Assembly (NCBI RefSeq): GCF_004803895.1
Contig: NZ_CP021978.1
Span: 1,116,001-1,180,000 of the forward strand
Length of the DNA stretch: 64,000 nt
Source: Streptomyces hawaiiensis
GTDB lineage: Bacteria; Actinomycetota; Actinomycetes; Streptomycetales; Streptomycetaceae
Reading direction: 5' to 3'
Part shown: in pieces, positions 1-8,452 of the stretch
How positions within the stretch are numbered: position 1 is the first letter of the stretch
How the letters are laid out: every line of letters begins with the position of its first letter
Position numbers and translations under genes: made by a program
The notes under the pieces: generated by a model
The model's database searches: none
What the model was told of the DNA's origin: nothing
What the model saw: only the letters and a program-made list of their open reading frames with translations

Positions 1-1352
1 CGGTCGACCGTCTTGTCGAGGTGGGCCCGGGCGGCCGGGTGGCGCAGGTCGAGCTGGTGGCGGCCCTGTTCGGTGAGGCGTACGCCGTCGCGCTGGAAGA
101 ACGCCTCGGGCGGCAGCTCGGCCGCGACGGGGCTGCGCACCCCGACGACCTCCGGCTCCAGCCACAGCCCGGGCACCATCCCGCGCTCCCGGATCCGGTC
201 CAGGACGGCCTGGATGCCGCCGTCGGGGAAGCGGCGCGGCGAGGGCTGCCACGCGCCGACGCTGTCCCACCAGCCCCGGGTGTCGTCGTCGTACCAGCCG
301 GAGTCGATGCAGAAGTACTCGGCGCCCGCGTCGGCGGCGGCGTCGATCAGCGGCAGCAGCTTGGCCGTGGTCGGGTCGCCCATGAGGGTGTTCATGTAGT
401 CGTTGAAGACGACGGGGAGGGCGGTGTGGTCCGGGTGCGGGCGGCGGATGGCCCGGCGGTAGGAGGTGAGGGCGCCCAGCGCGGCGTCGAGGTCCGGGCC
501 GAGGGCCAGGGCGCCGGGGACGGTGGTGAACTCCTCGCCCGGTTCGAGGCGGATCCGCCACTGGTGCTCCGCGTCCGTGGGGCCGTTCAGCGCCAGGTAG
601 CTGCCGTGGGCGCGTTCGCCGAGGTCCCAGCGCCAGCCGGCCGGGGACTCGACCTGCCACACCCAGGCCCGGCCGCCGGCCCGCTCGGTCAGTGCGCCCA
701 TGGCGAGATGGCCGTCGGTGGGCCAGCTGCCGCGTCCGGTGAGGACGAGGGCGGCCCGGCTGTCGTGCTCGTGGACGTCCGTGTTGATGTCGGCGACACA
801 GGCGCGCAGCGGCTCGGCGTACCAACGGCACTCGGCGAGCCAGTCGTTGCGGGCCCGGTGGACGTCGAGGTCGTCCGGGGCGGGCAGAGCGCCGAGCAGC
901 AGGCTGCTGACGGACTGGACGACCAGGGGTTCACGGCCGTCGTTGCGGAGCCGGACCCGCGAGCGCAGGACGGGCAGTCCGGTCGGTGAGGTGAGTTCGG
1001 CGAACACCGTCAGCCCGGTCTCCGGGTCGTGGAGTTCGACGGTCAGCCACTCCCAGCCGTCGCGGCTGCCGGTGCGGTGGGCGCGGTAGGCGAACCGTGC
1101 GCCGAGGGCCGTGCCGGTGAAGCGGGGTCCGGACCAGCCGCTGCCGTGGCCGAGGGCGGTGAGCTCCACCAGCGGGAGCGCGGCGGACGGCGGGCCGGTT
1201 CGGCGATCGTCGTCCGGGTGCGCCAGCCGGATCAGTCGTGGTGTCCCGTCGGCGGCGATCGCGAACCGGGCGTCGAGCGCCTCGTGCCCCCAAGTGAACT
1301 CGTCCTGGCGCTGGTTGGAGGCCATGTGCGCCGCATCCGCCGTGCCGGTCAA
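1..1352 (-). CDS. alpha-galactosidase, GH36 family (C-terminal end lies outside the window)
   Basis: About 450 codons are visible and the frame is still open at the window edge, so the C-terminal part with the nucleophile aspartate is missing. The visible part has the N-terminal beta-sandwich of GH36 followed by the start of the (beta/alpha)8 barrel. Family-typical stretches are FNDYMNTLMGDPTT, AEYFCIDSGWYDD and GLWLEPEVVG. There is no signal peptide, so it should act in the cytoplasm on imported alpha-galactosides. I chose TTG at 1352 because an AGGAGG ribosome site lies about 9 nt upstream (near 1362-1367); the in-frame ATG at 1325 has no such site. It diverges from a LacI regulator, and two identical LacI-type operators lie in the shared upstream region. 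Family confidence is high; exact substrate is inferred. Confidence 0.85.
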   Translation of the reverse strand, partial: MTGTADAAHMASNQRQDEFTWGHEALDARFAIAADGTPRLIRLAHPDDDRRTGPPSAALPLVELTALGHGSGWSGPRFTGTALGARFAYRAHRTGSRDGWEWLTVELHDPETGLTVFAELTSPTGLPVLRSRVRLRNDGREPLVVQSVSSLLLGALPAPDDLDVHRARNDWLAECRWYAEPLRACVADINTDVHEHDSRAALVLTGRGSWPTDGHLAMGALTERAGGRAWVWQVESPAGWRWDLGERAHGSYLALNGPTDAEHQWRIRLEPGEEFTTVPGALALGPDLDAALGALTSYRRAIRRPHPDHTALPVVFNDYMNTLMGDPTTAKLLPLIDAAADAGAEYFCIDSGWYDDDTRGWWDSVGAWQPSPRRFPDGGIQAVLDRIRERGMVPGLWLEPEVVGVRSPVAAELPPEAFFQRDGVRLTEQGRHQLDLRHPAARAHLDKTVD

Positions 1353-1423
1353 GGTGCTCCCCCTCCTGGCCCCGCCCCGTTGCCGACGAGCGGAGGTCCG
1401 CGTGAATCTCTCGTTACGGTCTC

Positions 1424-1452
1424 TTGACGACCCAAGTGTGACCGGTCACAAT
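1424..1452 (+). promoter_or_regulatory. promoter of the lacI-like gene, predicted leaderless
   Basis: TTGACG at 1424-1429 and CACAAT at 1447-1452 are separated by 17 bp. The predicted transcript start, about 7 nt after the -10, falls on the A of the ATG at 1459. No ribosome binding site precedes that ATG, so a leaderless mRNA is likely. The first operator covers the -10 hexamer. Confidence 0.6.
1437..1450. promoter_or_regulatory. LacI-type operator O1
   Basis: The perfect 14-bp palindrome TGTGACCGGTCACA overlaps the predicted -10 of the regulator gene and lies in the region shared with the divergent GH36 gene. An identical copy is centred 27 bp downstream. Confidence 0.75.
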
Positions 1453-1458
1453 CCTCGC

Positions 1459-2496
1459 ATGAATGTGACCGGTCACACAAGGCGCCCGGCGAGCATCCGG
1501 GACGTCGCCACGGCCGCCGGGGTCTCGTACCAGACGGTCTCGCGGGTGATCAACGGCCATCCCAGCGTCCGGCCGTCCACCCGGGAGCGGGTGCTGGCCG
1601 CCATCGAGGATCTGGGCTTCCGGCGCAACGCCACGGCCCTCGCCCTGGCCAGCGGGCGCACCCGTACCGTGACCGTGCTCACCGCGAACACGACCCACTA
1701 CGGCTACGCCTCGATCCTGCAGGGCATCGAGGAGTCCGCCCGCGCCGCGTCCTACGCCGTGGGGATCGGTGTTCTGGAATCCGCCGAGGACGCGGCCGTC
1801 GCCGCCGAGGTGCAGCGCGCGACGGACGCGGGCGGCGGGATCGTCGTGATCGCCTACGATCCCGCCGGTGTACGGGCGCTGGAGGCCGTGCCCACCGGGC
1901 TGCCGGTGGTGGGCGTGGTCGAGACCCCGGCGAGCCCGCCCGGCGGCGAGAGCCCGTGGGTGTGGACCGACGACCGCGAGGCCGCCTACCAGGCGACCCG
2001 CCATCTGCTGTCCCTGGGCCACGAGACCGTCCACTACGTCGCCATCCCGTCCAGCACCCGCCGCACCAGCGCCCGCACCAGCGGCTGGCGGCAGGCGCTG
2101 ACGGAGGCGGGCGCCCCGGAACCCCCGCCGGCGCAGAGCAGCTGGGGACCGGCGGGCGGTCACGCGGCCGGGCTGAAGCTGGCGCGGGACCCGTCGGTCA
2201 CCGCGATCCTGTGCGGCAACGACGACCTCGCGCTCGGCGTGCTCCGCGCTCTGCACGAGTCCGGCCGGTCCGTGCCGGGCGAGGTCAGCGTGGCCGGGTT
2301 CGACGACGCCCCGCACTCGGCCTTCCTCACCCCGGCCCTGACGACCGTACGCCTGGACTTCACCGGCCTCGGCCGGGCCGCGTTCGCCCTGCTGCACGGC
2401 GCCCTGGAGGAGTCCGCACCGGTCGCCCCGCATCCCGTGTCCGTGCCGGAACTGGTGGTGCGGGAGAGCTCGGGGCCACCTCCCGCCGATGGTTGA
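1459..2496 (+). CDS. LacI family transcriptional regulator of the alpha-galactoside locus
   Basis: This 345-residue repressor has an N-terminal helix-turn-helix at about residues 12-35 (SIRDVATAAGVSYQTVSRV), a hinge helix, and a periplasmic-binding-protein-like effector domain to the C-terminus. The recognition helix carries Tyr-Gln and Arg in the positions used by E. coli LacI, and the nearby palindromes have the LacI-like half-site TGTGA. ATG at 1459 coincides with the predicted transcript start; GTG at 1465 is an alternative. The second operator copy is read in frame as Val-Thr-Gly-His near the N-terminus, so the gene carries part of its own control site. It lies 68 bp before a sugar-binding lipoprotein gene and probably represses both that operon and GH36. 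The effector sugar is not known. Confidence 0.88.
   Translation: MNVTGHTRRPASIRDVATAAGVSYQTVSRVINGHPSVRPSTRERVLAAIEDLGFRRNATALALASGRTRTVTVLTANTTHYGYASILQGIEESARAASYAVGIGVLESAEDAAVAAEVQRATDAGGGIVVIAYDPAGVRALEAVPTGLPVVGVVETPASPPGGESPWVWTDDREAAYQATRHLLSLGHETVHYVAIPSSTRRTSARTSGWRQALTEAGAPEPPPAQSSWGPAGGHAAGLKLARDPSVTAILCGNDDLALGVLRALHESGRSVPGEVSVAGFDDAPHSAFLTPALTTVRLDFTGLGRAAFALLHGALEESAPVAPHPVSVPELVVRESSGPPPADG
1464..1477. promoter_or_regulatory. LacI-type operator O2 inside the lacI-like coding region
   Basis: This is a second perfect copy of TGTGACCGGTCACA, located just after the predicted transcript start and within codons 2-7 of the regulator gene. Binding here would block initiation or early elongation. 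Confidence 0.75.
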
Positions 2497-2564
2497 ACAG
2501 CCCTTGAGCGCACCGCAGTCGAGTCCCGCTTCTTGATCCGAACCACTGCTCGGAAAGGCACGAG

Positions 2565-3890
2565 ATGAACAGAAGAGTTCTCCCCGCCCTGGCGCTGATA
2601 TGCGCCACCGGCCTGGCCGCCACCGCGTGCAGTGATCCCACCGCCGGGGACACCGGTTCGGGCGACGCCAAGCAGACGGCGGTCGATCCGACCGCTCGGC
2701 TGGACGGCGTGAAGCTGACCATGTGGACCGCGCAGAACACGGTCACCGCGCCCAAGCAGGTCATCGACGCCTTCGAGAAGGCGACCGGCGCCGAGGTGGA
2801 CACGCAGGCGATCCCGGACCTCTACGAGCAGAACGTGCCGACGAAGCTGGCCTCCGGCGACCGCCCGGACCTGATGTTCTGGCAGCCGTCCATCTCCACG
2901 CTGCCGTTCATCCAGCCGAAGCAGAACCTGCTCACCCTCGACGGGGAGCCGTGGGAGGCCAAGCTCGGCGGCACCGAGAGGTCCCTCGGCGTCATCGACG
3001 GAAAGCGCTACGCGGCGATCGTCACCAGCCCCGCCATGCTCGGCGTCTACTACAACAAGGATGTCTTCCAGCAGGCGGGCATCGCCGAGAAGGACTTCCC
3101 CACGTCCTACGACGAGCTGCTCGCCCTCGGCCACAAGGTCGCCGACAAGACGGACGCGGCCGGCTTCTACGAGGCCGGCGGCGACAAGTGGCCGCTCCAG
3201 TGGCAGATGCAGATCCAGCTCACCGACCTCGACCAGCGGTGGTGGGCCGATCTCAACGCCGGCAAGAAGAAGTGGACCGACCCGGTCGTGGTCGGCGCGA
3301 TCAAGAAGTACAAGGAGAAGCTGCTCGACGCCGGGCTCGCCCAGAAGAACTACCGGACGGGCACGTTCACCGGGCAGGCCGACGCGCTGTGGAAGGGCGA
3401 GGCCGGCATGGTCCTCAACGTCACCTCCTTCCAGAGCCAGTTGCAGGCCAAGTACTCCACCGCAGAGATCGACAAGAAGATCGGCTGGTTCCCGGTCGCC
3501 AACTCCTCGGCCACCGGCCTGTACTCCCCCGACCAGACCAACGGTGTCGTCGCCTTCAAGACCGGTGACGACAAGCGGCAGAACGCGGCCCGGCAGTTCC
3601 TCGCCTTCTGGCTCGGCCCCGACTACCCGGACTACATCAAGGCGATGAAGATCCCGTCGGTGCAGCCGTCCGTGCCCACCCCCGACGGACTGCCCGAGAC
3701 GTCCAAGACCCAGGTGGCGGCCCTGCCGAAGGCCATCGGCGTGTTCCAGGCCAAGGCCATCGTCGCCCCCGACACGCATCTCTACCTGGCCGACATGATC
3801 TTCGGCAAGAAGAGCCCGCAGCAGGTCGCGCAGGCGATCCAGGACCAGTTCGCGCAGGTGGCCAAGGCCCAGGGCGCCCCCGGGTTCTGA
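2565..3890 (+). CDS. sugar ABC transporter substrate-binding lipoprotein
   Basis: This 441-residue extracellular solute-binding protein (family 1 type) has a lipoprotein signal peptide: MNRR, a hydrophobic core, then ATAC with the lipidated Cys at residue 22. The mature part has the periplasmic-binding fold features expected of an oligosaccharide binder, including an aromatic-rich ligand region (for example QRWWADL and MFWQPS). A ribosome site (GGAAAGG) precedes the ATG at 2565. It ends 2 bp before the first permease gene. The protein should sit on the outer face of the membrane and deliver an oligosaccharide to the two permeases; the GH36 and GH-A neighbours suggest a plant galactoside or galactan fragment, but that is inference. 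Confidence 0.9.
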   Translation: MNRRVLPALALICATGLAATACSDPTAGDTGSGDAKQTAVDPTARLDGVKLTMWTAQNTVTAPKQVIDAFEKATGAEVDTQAIPDLYEQNVPTKLASGDRPDLMFWQPSISTLPFIQPKQNLLTLDGEPWEAKLGGTERSLGVIDGKRYAAIVTSPAMLGVYYNKDVFQQAGIAEKDFPTSYDELLALGHKVADKTDAAGFYEAGGDKWPLQWQMQIQLTDLDQRWWADLNAGKKKWTDPVVVGAIKKYKEKLLDAGLAQKNYRTGTFTGQADALWKGEAGMVLNVTSFQSQLQAKYSTAEIDKKIGWFPVANSSATGLYSPDQTNGVVAFKTGDDKRQNAARQFLAFWLGPDYPDYIKAMKIPSVQPSVPTPDGLPETSKTQVAALPKAIGVFQAKAIVAPDTHLYLADMIFGKKSPQQVAQAIQDQFAQVAKAQGAPGF

Positions 3891-3892
3891 CG

Positions 3893-4816
3893 ATGGCGGA
3901 CACGGTCGTACGTACACGCAAGGCGCCCTCCCCGGCACCCGCACGCAAGGGCGTGGGACGGCTTCCACGCGCCGCCGTGCACCACCCCTGGTGGTTCGCG
4001 CTCCCCGCGATCGCCGTCTTCGCGGGCTTCTTCCTGGTGCCCAACCTGCTCAACTTCTACTACCCGTTCACCAACTGGTCCTCGTACCTCGCGGACATCG
4101 CCTTCACGGGCCTGGACAACTTCAAGACCATCGCCGACGACGGTTCGCTGCTGCGCGCGATCCGCACGACGCTGGTGTACGCGCTGCTGGCGGCGGTGTT
4201 CCAGAACGGTTTCGGGCTCGTGCTGGCGCTGCTGCTGGAGGACGACAGCCGCTTCAACCGGTTCTTCCGTGCCGTCTTCTTCCTGCCGGTGCTGATCTCG
4301 GCACTGGCGACCGGGTACGTCTTCCAGGCGCTCCTCGACCAGGACGGAGCCGTCAACTCCGTGCTGGGCACGGACATCCCGTGGCTGGGCTCGACGACCT
4401 GGACGCTGGTGATCGTCACCCTCATCCACGGGTGGAAGTGGATGGGTCTGTCCATGCTGATCTATCTGGCGGGCCTGAAGGGCATCCCCGGCGACATGCT
4501 GGAAGCCGCCCGGATCGACGGCGCCGGGCCCTGGCGGACGTTCTGGTCGGTGCGCTGGCCGATGCTCGCGCCGGCCGTCACCTTCAACGTCACCACGGCG
4601 CTGATCGGCTCGATGAACACCTTCGACATCGTGCAGGCCACGACCGGCGGCGGGCCCGCGGCCTCCACCGAGGTCTTCAACATCTACATGTTCCGGATCT
4701 TCGGACAAGGCCTGTACGCGCAGGCCTCCGCGATGAGCCTCGTCCTCTTCCTGGTCGTGGTCGCCGTGGCGATTCCGCTGGTCGTGGGGCTCCGGCGAAG
4801 GGAGCAGATGCTATGA
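3893..4816 (+). CDS. sugar ABC transporter permease (MalF/UgpA type)
   Basis: This 307-residue integral membrane protein has about six transmembrane helices after a basic cytoplasmic N-terminus. Near residue 203 is the permease EAA loop (LEAARIDGAGPWRTFW), which docks onto the ATPase. It starts 2 bp after the binding-protein stop and overlaps the next permease by 4 bp (ATGA), so the genes are translationally coupled. No ATP-binding gene is present in the locus; Streptomyces sugar importers of this class commonly share the MsiK ATPase encoded elsewhere, and the same is inferred here. Confidence 0.92.
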   Translation: MADTVVRTRKAPSPAPARKGVGRLPRAAVHHPWWFALPAIAVFAGFFLVPNLLNFYYPFTNWSSYLADIAFTGLDNFKTIADDGSLLRAIRTTLVYALLAAVFQNGFGLVLALLLEDDSRFNRFFRAVFFLPVLISALATGYVFQALLDQDGAVNSVLGTDIPWLGSTTWTLVIVTLIHGWKWMGLSMLIYLAGLKGIPGDMLEAARIDGAGPWRTFWSVRWPMLAPAVTFNVTTALIGSMNTFDIVQATTGGGPAASTEVFNIYMFRIFGQGLYAQASAMSLVLFLVVVAVAIPLVVGLRRREQML

Positions 4817-5637
4817 CGCCGCTGTGGCGCTACGGCCGGCCCGCCCTGGTCCTGCTGCTGGCCGGGCTGGCCGTGGGCGTGCCGCTGTGGCTGGTCGCCG
4901 TCACCTCGGCCAAACCGCAGGCGGAGGCCATCAATCCGAACCTGGACCTGCCCCGGCACTGGCAGCCGTCCGCCAACTACGCGGATGCCGTGAGCCAGGG
5001 CGAGATGCTGCACGGCTTCCTCAACTCCCTGCTGGTCGTGGTGCCTTCGGTGGTCCTGGTGCTGATCCTGGGTGCGGGCGCCGCCTGGGTCTTCGCGCGC
5101 CGGAAGTCGAAGCTGGTGTCGGCGGCGTACGCGCTGTGCATCAGCGGGCTGCTGCTGCCGCCCGCCGTCATCACCATCGTGATGGAGCTGCGGCAGCTGG
5201 GTATGGCCAACACCCGGCCCGGCATGATCGCCGTCTACACCGGCATGTACCTGTCGACGTCGATCTTCTTCATGACCGGCTTCATCCGGGCCATCCCCCT
5301 GGAGCTGGAGGAGGCGGCCCGGATGGACGGGGCGAAGCCGGCACGGATCTTCTGGCGGATCGTCCTGCCCCTGCTCCGGCCGGTCATCGCCACCGCGACG
5401 ATCATGGTGATGCTCTACGCCTGGAGCGACGTCTTCTACGCGTTCTTCGTCCTCGGCGGCGGAGACCGGGCGACCCTGCCGCTCAACCTCTACCAGGTCG
5501 CCAGCGCCCAGCTCTACCTCAACAACTGGCATCTCGTCTTCGCGTACGTCGTGGTGATGAGCCTGCCCATGGTCGCCGTGTTCCTCGTCGGCCAGCGAAA
5601 GATCGTGTCCGGAATCACCAGTGGAGCCGTCAAGTAA
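4813..5637 (+). CDS. sugar ABC transporter permease (MalG type)
   Basis: This 274-residue second membrane subunit has about six transmembrane helices and the EAA loop LEEAARMDGAKPARIFW. Its ATG at 4813 overlaps the stop codon of the upstream permease by 4 bp, typical of coupled partners in a heterodimeric transporter. A longer in-frame reading upstream exists but would overlap the first permease heavily and has no membrane-protein character. It is followed 16 bp later by the secreted hydrolase, so all four genes should form one transcript. Confidence 0.92.
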   Translation: MTPLWRYGRPALVLLLAGLAVGVPLWLVAVTSAKPQAEAINPNLDLPRHWQPSANYADAVSQGEMLHGFLNSLLVVVPSVVLVLILGAGAAWVFARRKSKLVSAAYALCISGLLLPPAVITIVMELRQLGMANTRPGMIAVYTGMYLSTSIFFMTGFIRAIPLELEEAARMDGAKPARIFWRIVLPLLRPVIATATIMVMLYAWSDVFYAFFVLGGGDRATLPLNLYQVASAQLYLNNWHLVFAYVVVMSLPMVAVFLVGQRKIVSGITSGAVK

Positions 5638-5653
5638 CCGGAGGTCCAGCAGC

Positions 5654-8194
5654 GTGATCACCCCCACCCGCACGAGATCCCGTACCAGAACCGCCCTGTT
5701 CACAGCACTACTTGGAGCAGCCGTCATGGCAGCAACCCTCCCCGCGACTGGATCCGCGGCCGCGGCCGCGGATCCGCAGCGCCTGACCGTCGACCTCGAC
5801 TCCTCCGAGGGCCCGGTGATGCTCGGCGCCAACGGCTCCCTCTACGGGCTCAGCGACGACGGTGTGCCCAGCGACGCCGTGATGGAGCCCCTGAAGATCA
5901 CCAGCATCTCGCAGAAGCCGGAGGGCGGCGCCCAGCACCCCAACGGCGACGCGCTCACGGTCTCCAAGTCGTTCTTCCGCACGGGCGGCGGCGAGATCAA
6001 CGTGATGATGCAGGACGTCTACGCCAAGTGGCCGTACGAGGACCTCGGCATCGACGACTACCTCCCCAAGGTCGACAAGATCGTCAAGGAGGTCTCGGCC
6101 GACCCGAACAGCGACCGGTTCGTCTACATCCCGTTCAACGAGCCCGACCAGATCTGGTACAAGCTCGACGTCGCCGACCAGGCCCAGTACGAGAAGAACC
6201 GCGACCGCTTCTTCAAGGACTGGAAGACGGTGTACCAGCGGATCCGCGCGATCGACCCGGACGCGCGGATCGCCGGCCCCAACGAAGCCGCTTACCACAC
6301 ACGCCTGTTGAAGGACTTCCTCGCCTTCGCCAAGCGGGAGAACGTCGTGCCCCAGGTGATGACCTGGCACGAACTCGGCTCCGGCTCCCTGCGCGACTTC
6401 CAGGCGCACTACGACGACTACCGCAAGCTGGAGCGCGCGGCGGGCGTCGCCCCGCTGAAGATCAACATCGACGAGTACGCCAACCGCCGCGACCTGTCCG
6501 TGCCCGGGCAGCTCGTGCAGTGGGTGTCGATGTTCGAGCGCAACAAGGTGTACGCCAACATGGCGTACTGGGACGCCGCCGGCAATCTCAGCGGCCAGGT
6601 GGTGCGCTCCAACATCCCCAACGGCGGCTGGTGGCTGTTCCGCTGGTACGCGGGCCTGACCGGGAACACCGTGAAGGTGACGCCGCCGCAGCCGAACACC
6701 GTCGACACCCTCCAGGGGCTCGCCTCCCTGGACACCTCCCGCCGCCAGGCCCAGGTGGTGCTCGGAGGCTCGGACGGCGACTCGGACGTGGTCGTGAAGA
6801 ACGTCCCCCGCTCCGTGTTCGGCCGTACGGTCACCGCGACGGTCGCCGAGGCCGCCTGGTCCGGGTACGAGGGGCAGCACGCGGCTCCGCGGGTCCTGGC
6901 ACGCGTCAAGGTGAAGGTCGCGCAGGACGGTTCGGCGACGGTTCCGCTGCGCGGCCTGCACAAGATGTCGGCGTACCGGATCGTCCTCACCCCCGGCGGC
7001 TCGGGCAGCCCGGCCGCCCCCTCCGTCCCGTGGTCGGCGTCGTACGAGGCGGAGGACGCGGCCCTGACCGACGGCAAGGTCTACACCCAGGGCACGGTGA
7101 GCAACGCCAACGGCTACGCGGCCTCCGGCACCAAGGACGTCGGCTCCCTCAACCAGCCCGGCAGCAAGGTCGCCTTCACGGTGAACGTGCCGAAGGACGG
7201 CACCTACGACCTGGCGATCCTCTACGGCAACCAGTCCGGCGGCCCCGCCACACAGAAGCTGATCGTCGACGGCGCCGACCCGGTGACGGTCACCTACCCC
7301 TCCACCGAGAACTGGACCTACCGCGCCAAGAAGGACGTCGGTATCCGACTGAAGGCAGGAACACACCAGTTGGTCTTGTCCAAGGGTGACGCCGAGGTCA
7401 CGCTCGACCGGATCGACCTGACCACCCGCACCGGCGCGGCATCCGCGTCGTACGAGGCCACCCTGGCGGACATCAGCGGCAAGCCGTCGTACGACTACTC
7501 GTCCTCGGCCGGCGTGGGCACGGGCGCCCTGGTGCTGCGCTCGGGTGACAAGGCCGTCTTCGACGTCTACGCCCCGCGCGACGGCTACTACACGGTGACC
7601 CCGCGGACGTCGGCGGCGGTGAAGCTCGCGCTGCACGGCGAGACGGTCACGGCGGCGCCCGGCCGCCCGCTGCGGCTGTACCTCGTCGCGGGCAACAACC
7701 GGGTCGCGATGACGTCGGGCCACGCCGCCGTCCGCTCCCTCGACGTCTCCGGCGACGGCTCGGCCTCGGGCACCCTCTCCCACGAGGGAGCCTCGGCCAC
7801 GCTCGCGGGTGGCGCGCGGCTCGTGGACTCCCCGCACGCGTCCGCCGGCTCGTACATCGGCTGGCTGGGCAACAGTGCGTCCAGCACAGCCGAGTTCACG
7901 GTGGACGCCCCCAGGTCCGGTCGCTACCTGCTGGTCGTCCACTACGCCCACAACGACCGCCGGGACAACGGCCACGCCTACAACACGGACATCATGTCCC
8001 GTACGGCGGACATCGAGGTCGGGGGTGCCGCGGCGCGGAAGGTCACCTTCAAGAACACCTGGAGCTGGGACGACTACTGGACGGTCGGCGTCCCGGTCGA
8101 GCTGGCGAAGGGCGCGAACAAGGTGACGTTCGGCAACGCCGGTGCCTGGGCACCGAACATCGACCGGATCGAGCTGGGCCGGGTCGTGGGCTGA
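5654..8194 (+). CDS. secreted glycoside hydrolase (clan GH-A-like) with C-terminal carbohydrate-binding modules
   Basis: The GTG at 5654 follows GGAGGT with 8-nt spacing and gives 846 residues. A signal peptide covers about residues 1-38 (basic TRTRSRTRT, hydrophobic core, small-residue cleavage region). The catalytic part to about residue 340 carries an Asn-Glu-Pro motif (Glu163) and INIDEYA (Glu274), placed as acid/base and nucleophile of retaining clan GH-A enzymes such as GH39 or GH30. Two beta-sandwich modules follow, the first starting SYEAEDAAL near residue 460 and the second near 700-846, resembling CBM6/CBM35. It probably releases oligosaccharides outside the cell for the adjacent ABC importer and the cytoplasmic GH36 enzyme. 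The exact GH family and substrate are not certain. Confidence 0.75.
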   Translation: MITPTRTRSRTRTALFTALLGAAVMAATLPATGSAAAAADPQRLTVDLDSSEGPVMLGANGSLYGLSDDGVPSDAVMEPLKITSISQKPEGGAQHPNGDALTVSKSFFRTGGGEINVMMQDVYAKWPYEDLGIDDYLPKVDKIVKEVSADPNSDRFVYIPFNEPDQIWYKLDVADQAQYEKNRDRFFKDWKTVYQRIRAIDPDARIAGPNEAAYHTRLLKDFLAFAKRENVVPQVMTWHELGSGSLRDFQAHYDDYRKLERAAGVAPLKINIDEYANRRDLSVPGQLVQWVSMFERNKVYANMAYWDAAGNLSGQVVRSNIPNGGWWLFRWYAGLTGNTVKVTPPQPNTVDTLQGLASLDTSRRQAQVVLGGSDGDSDVVVKNVPRSVFGRTVTATVAEAAWSGYEGQHAAPRVLARVKVKVAQDGSATVPLRGLHKMSAYRIVLTPGGSGSPAAPSVPWSASYEAEDAALTDGKVYTQGTVSNANGYAASGTKDVGSLNQPGSKVAFTVNVPKDGTYDLAILYGNQSGGPATQKLIVDGADPVTVTYPSTENWTYRAKKDVGIRLKAGTHQLVLSKGDAEVTLDRIDLTTRTGAASASYEATLADISGKPSYDYSSSAGVGTGALVLRSGDKAVFDVYAPRDGYYTVTPRTSAAVKLALHGETVTAAPGRPLRLYLVAGNNRVAMTSGHAAVRSLDVSGDGSASGTLSHEGASATLAGGARLVDSPHASAGSYIGWLGNSASSTAEFTVDAPRSGRYLLVVHYAHNDRRDNGHAYNTDIMSRTADIEVGGAAARKVTFKNTWSWDDYWTVGVPVELAKGANKVTFGNAGAWAPNIDRIELGRVVG

Positions 8195-8399
8195 GCCGTG
8201 CGGTGACGGGTGGGGTCGCGGAGGAGTGAGGCATCGTCCTGCGCACGAACCTCGGTGACGTCAGGTCAGCGGGCCCTGGTGCCGCAGTCCGCCGTGGAGG
8301 CGGGCTGCGGCACTGTCGCGTCGAGAGGTGATCCCTTTTCGGCCGGTCCCGGCGCGCGAGGACGCGCGGCGCGGTCTCCCTCCGTCCGCATCCCCTATG

Positions 8400-8419
8400 C
8401 TTCTACATACTTGTAGAAG
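8400..8419. promoter_or_regulatory. BlaI-like operator upstream of the spo0M-like pseudogene
   Basis: Inverted repeat CTTCTACA-N4-TGTAGAAG, with perfect 8-bp arms. BlaI/MecI repressors bind TACA/TGTA-type dyads. The left arm is identical to that of the dyad at 10664, between the blaI-like gene and terD. It lies 33 bp upstream of the ATG at 8453. The 205 bases from 8195 to here show no gene. Confidence 0.65.
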
Positions 8420-8452
8420 TAAGCTCACGCACACGAAGGAGTGGACGCCACC

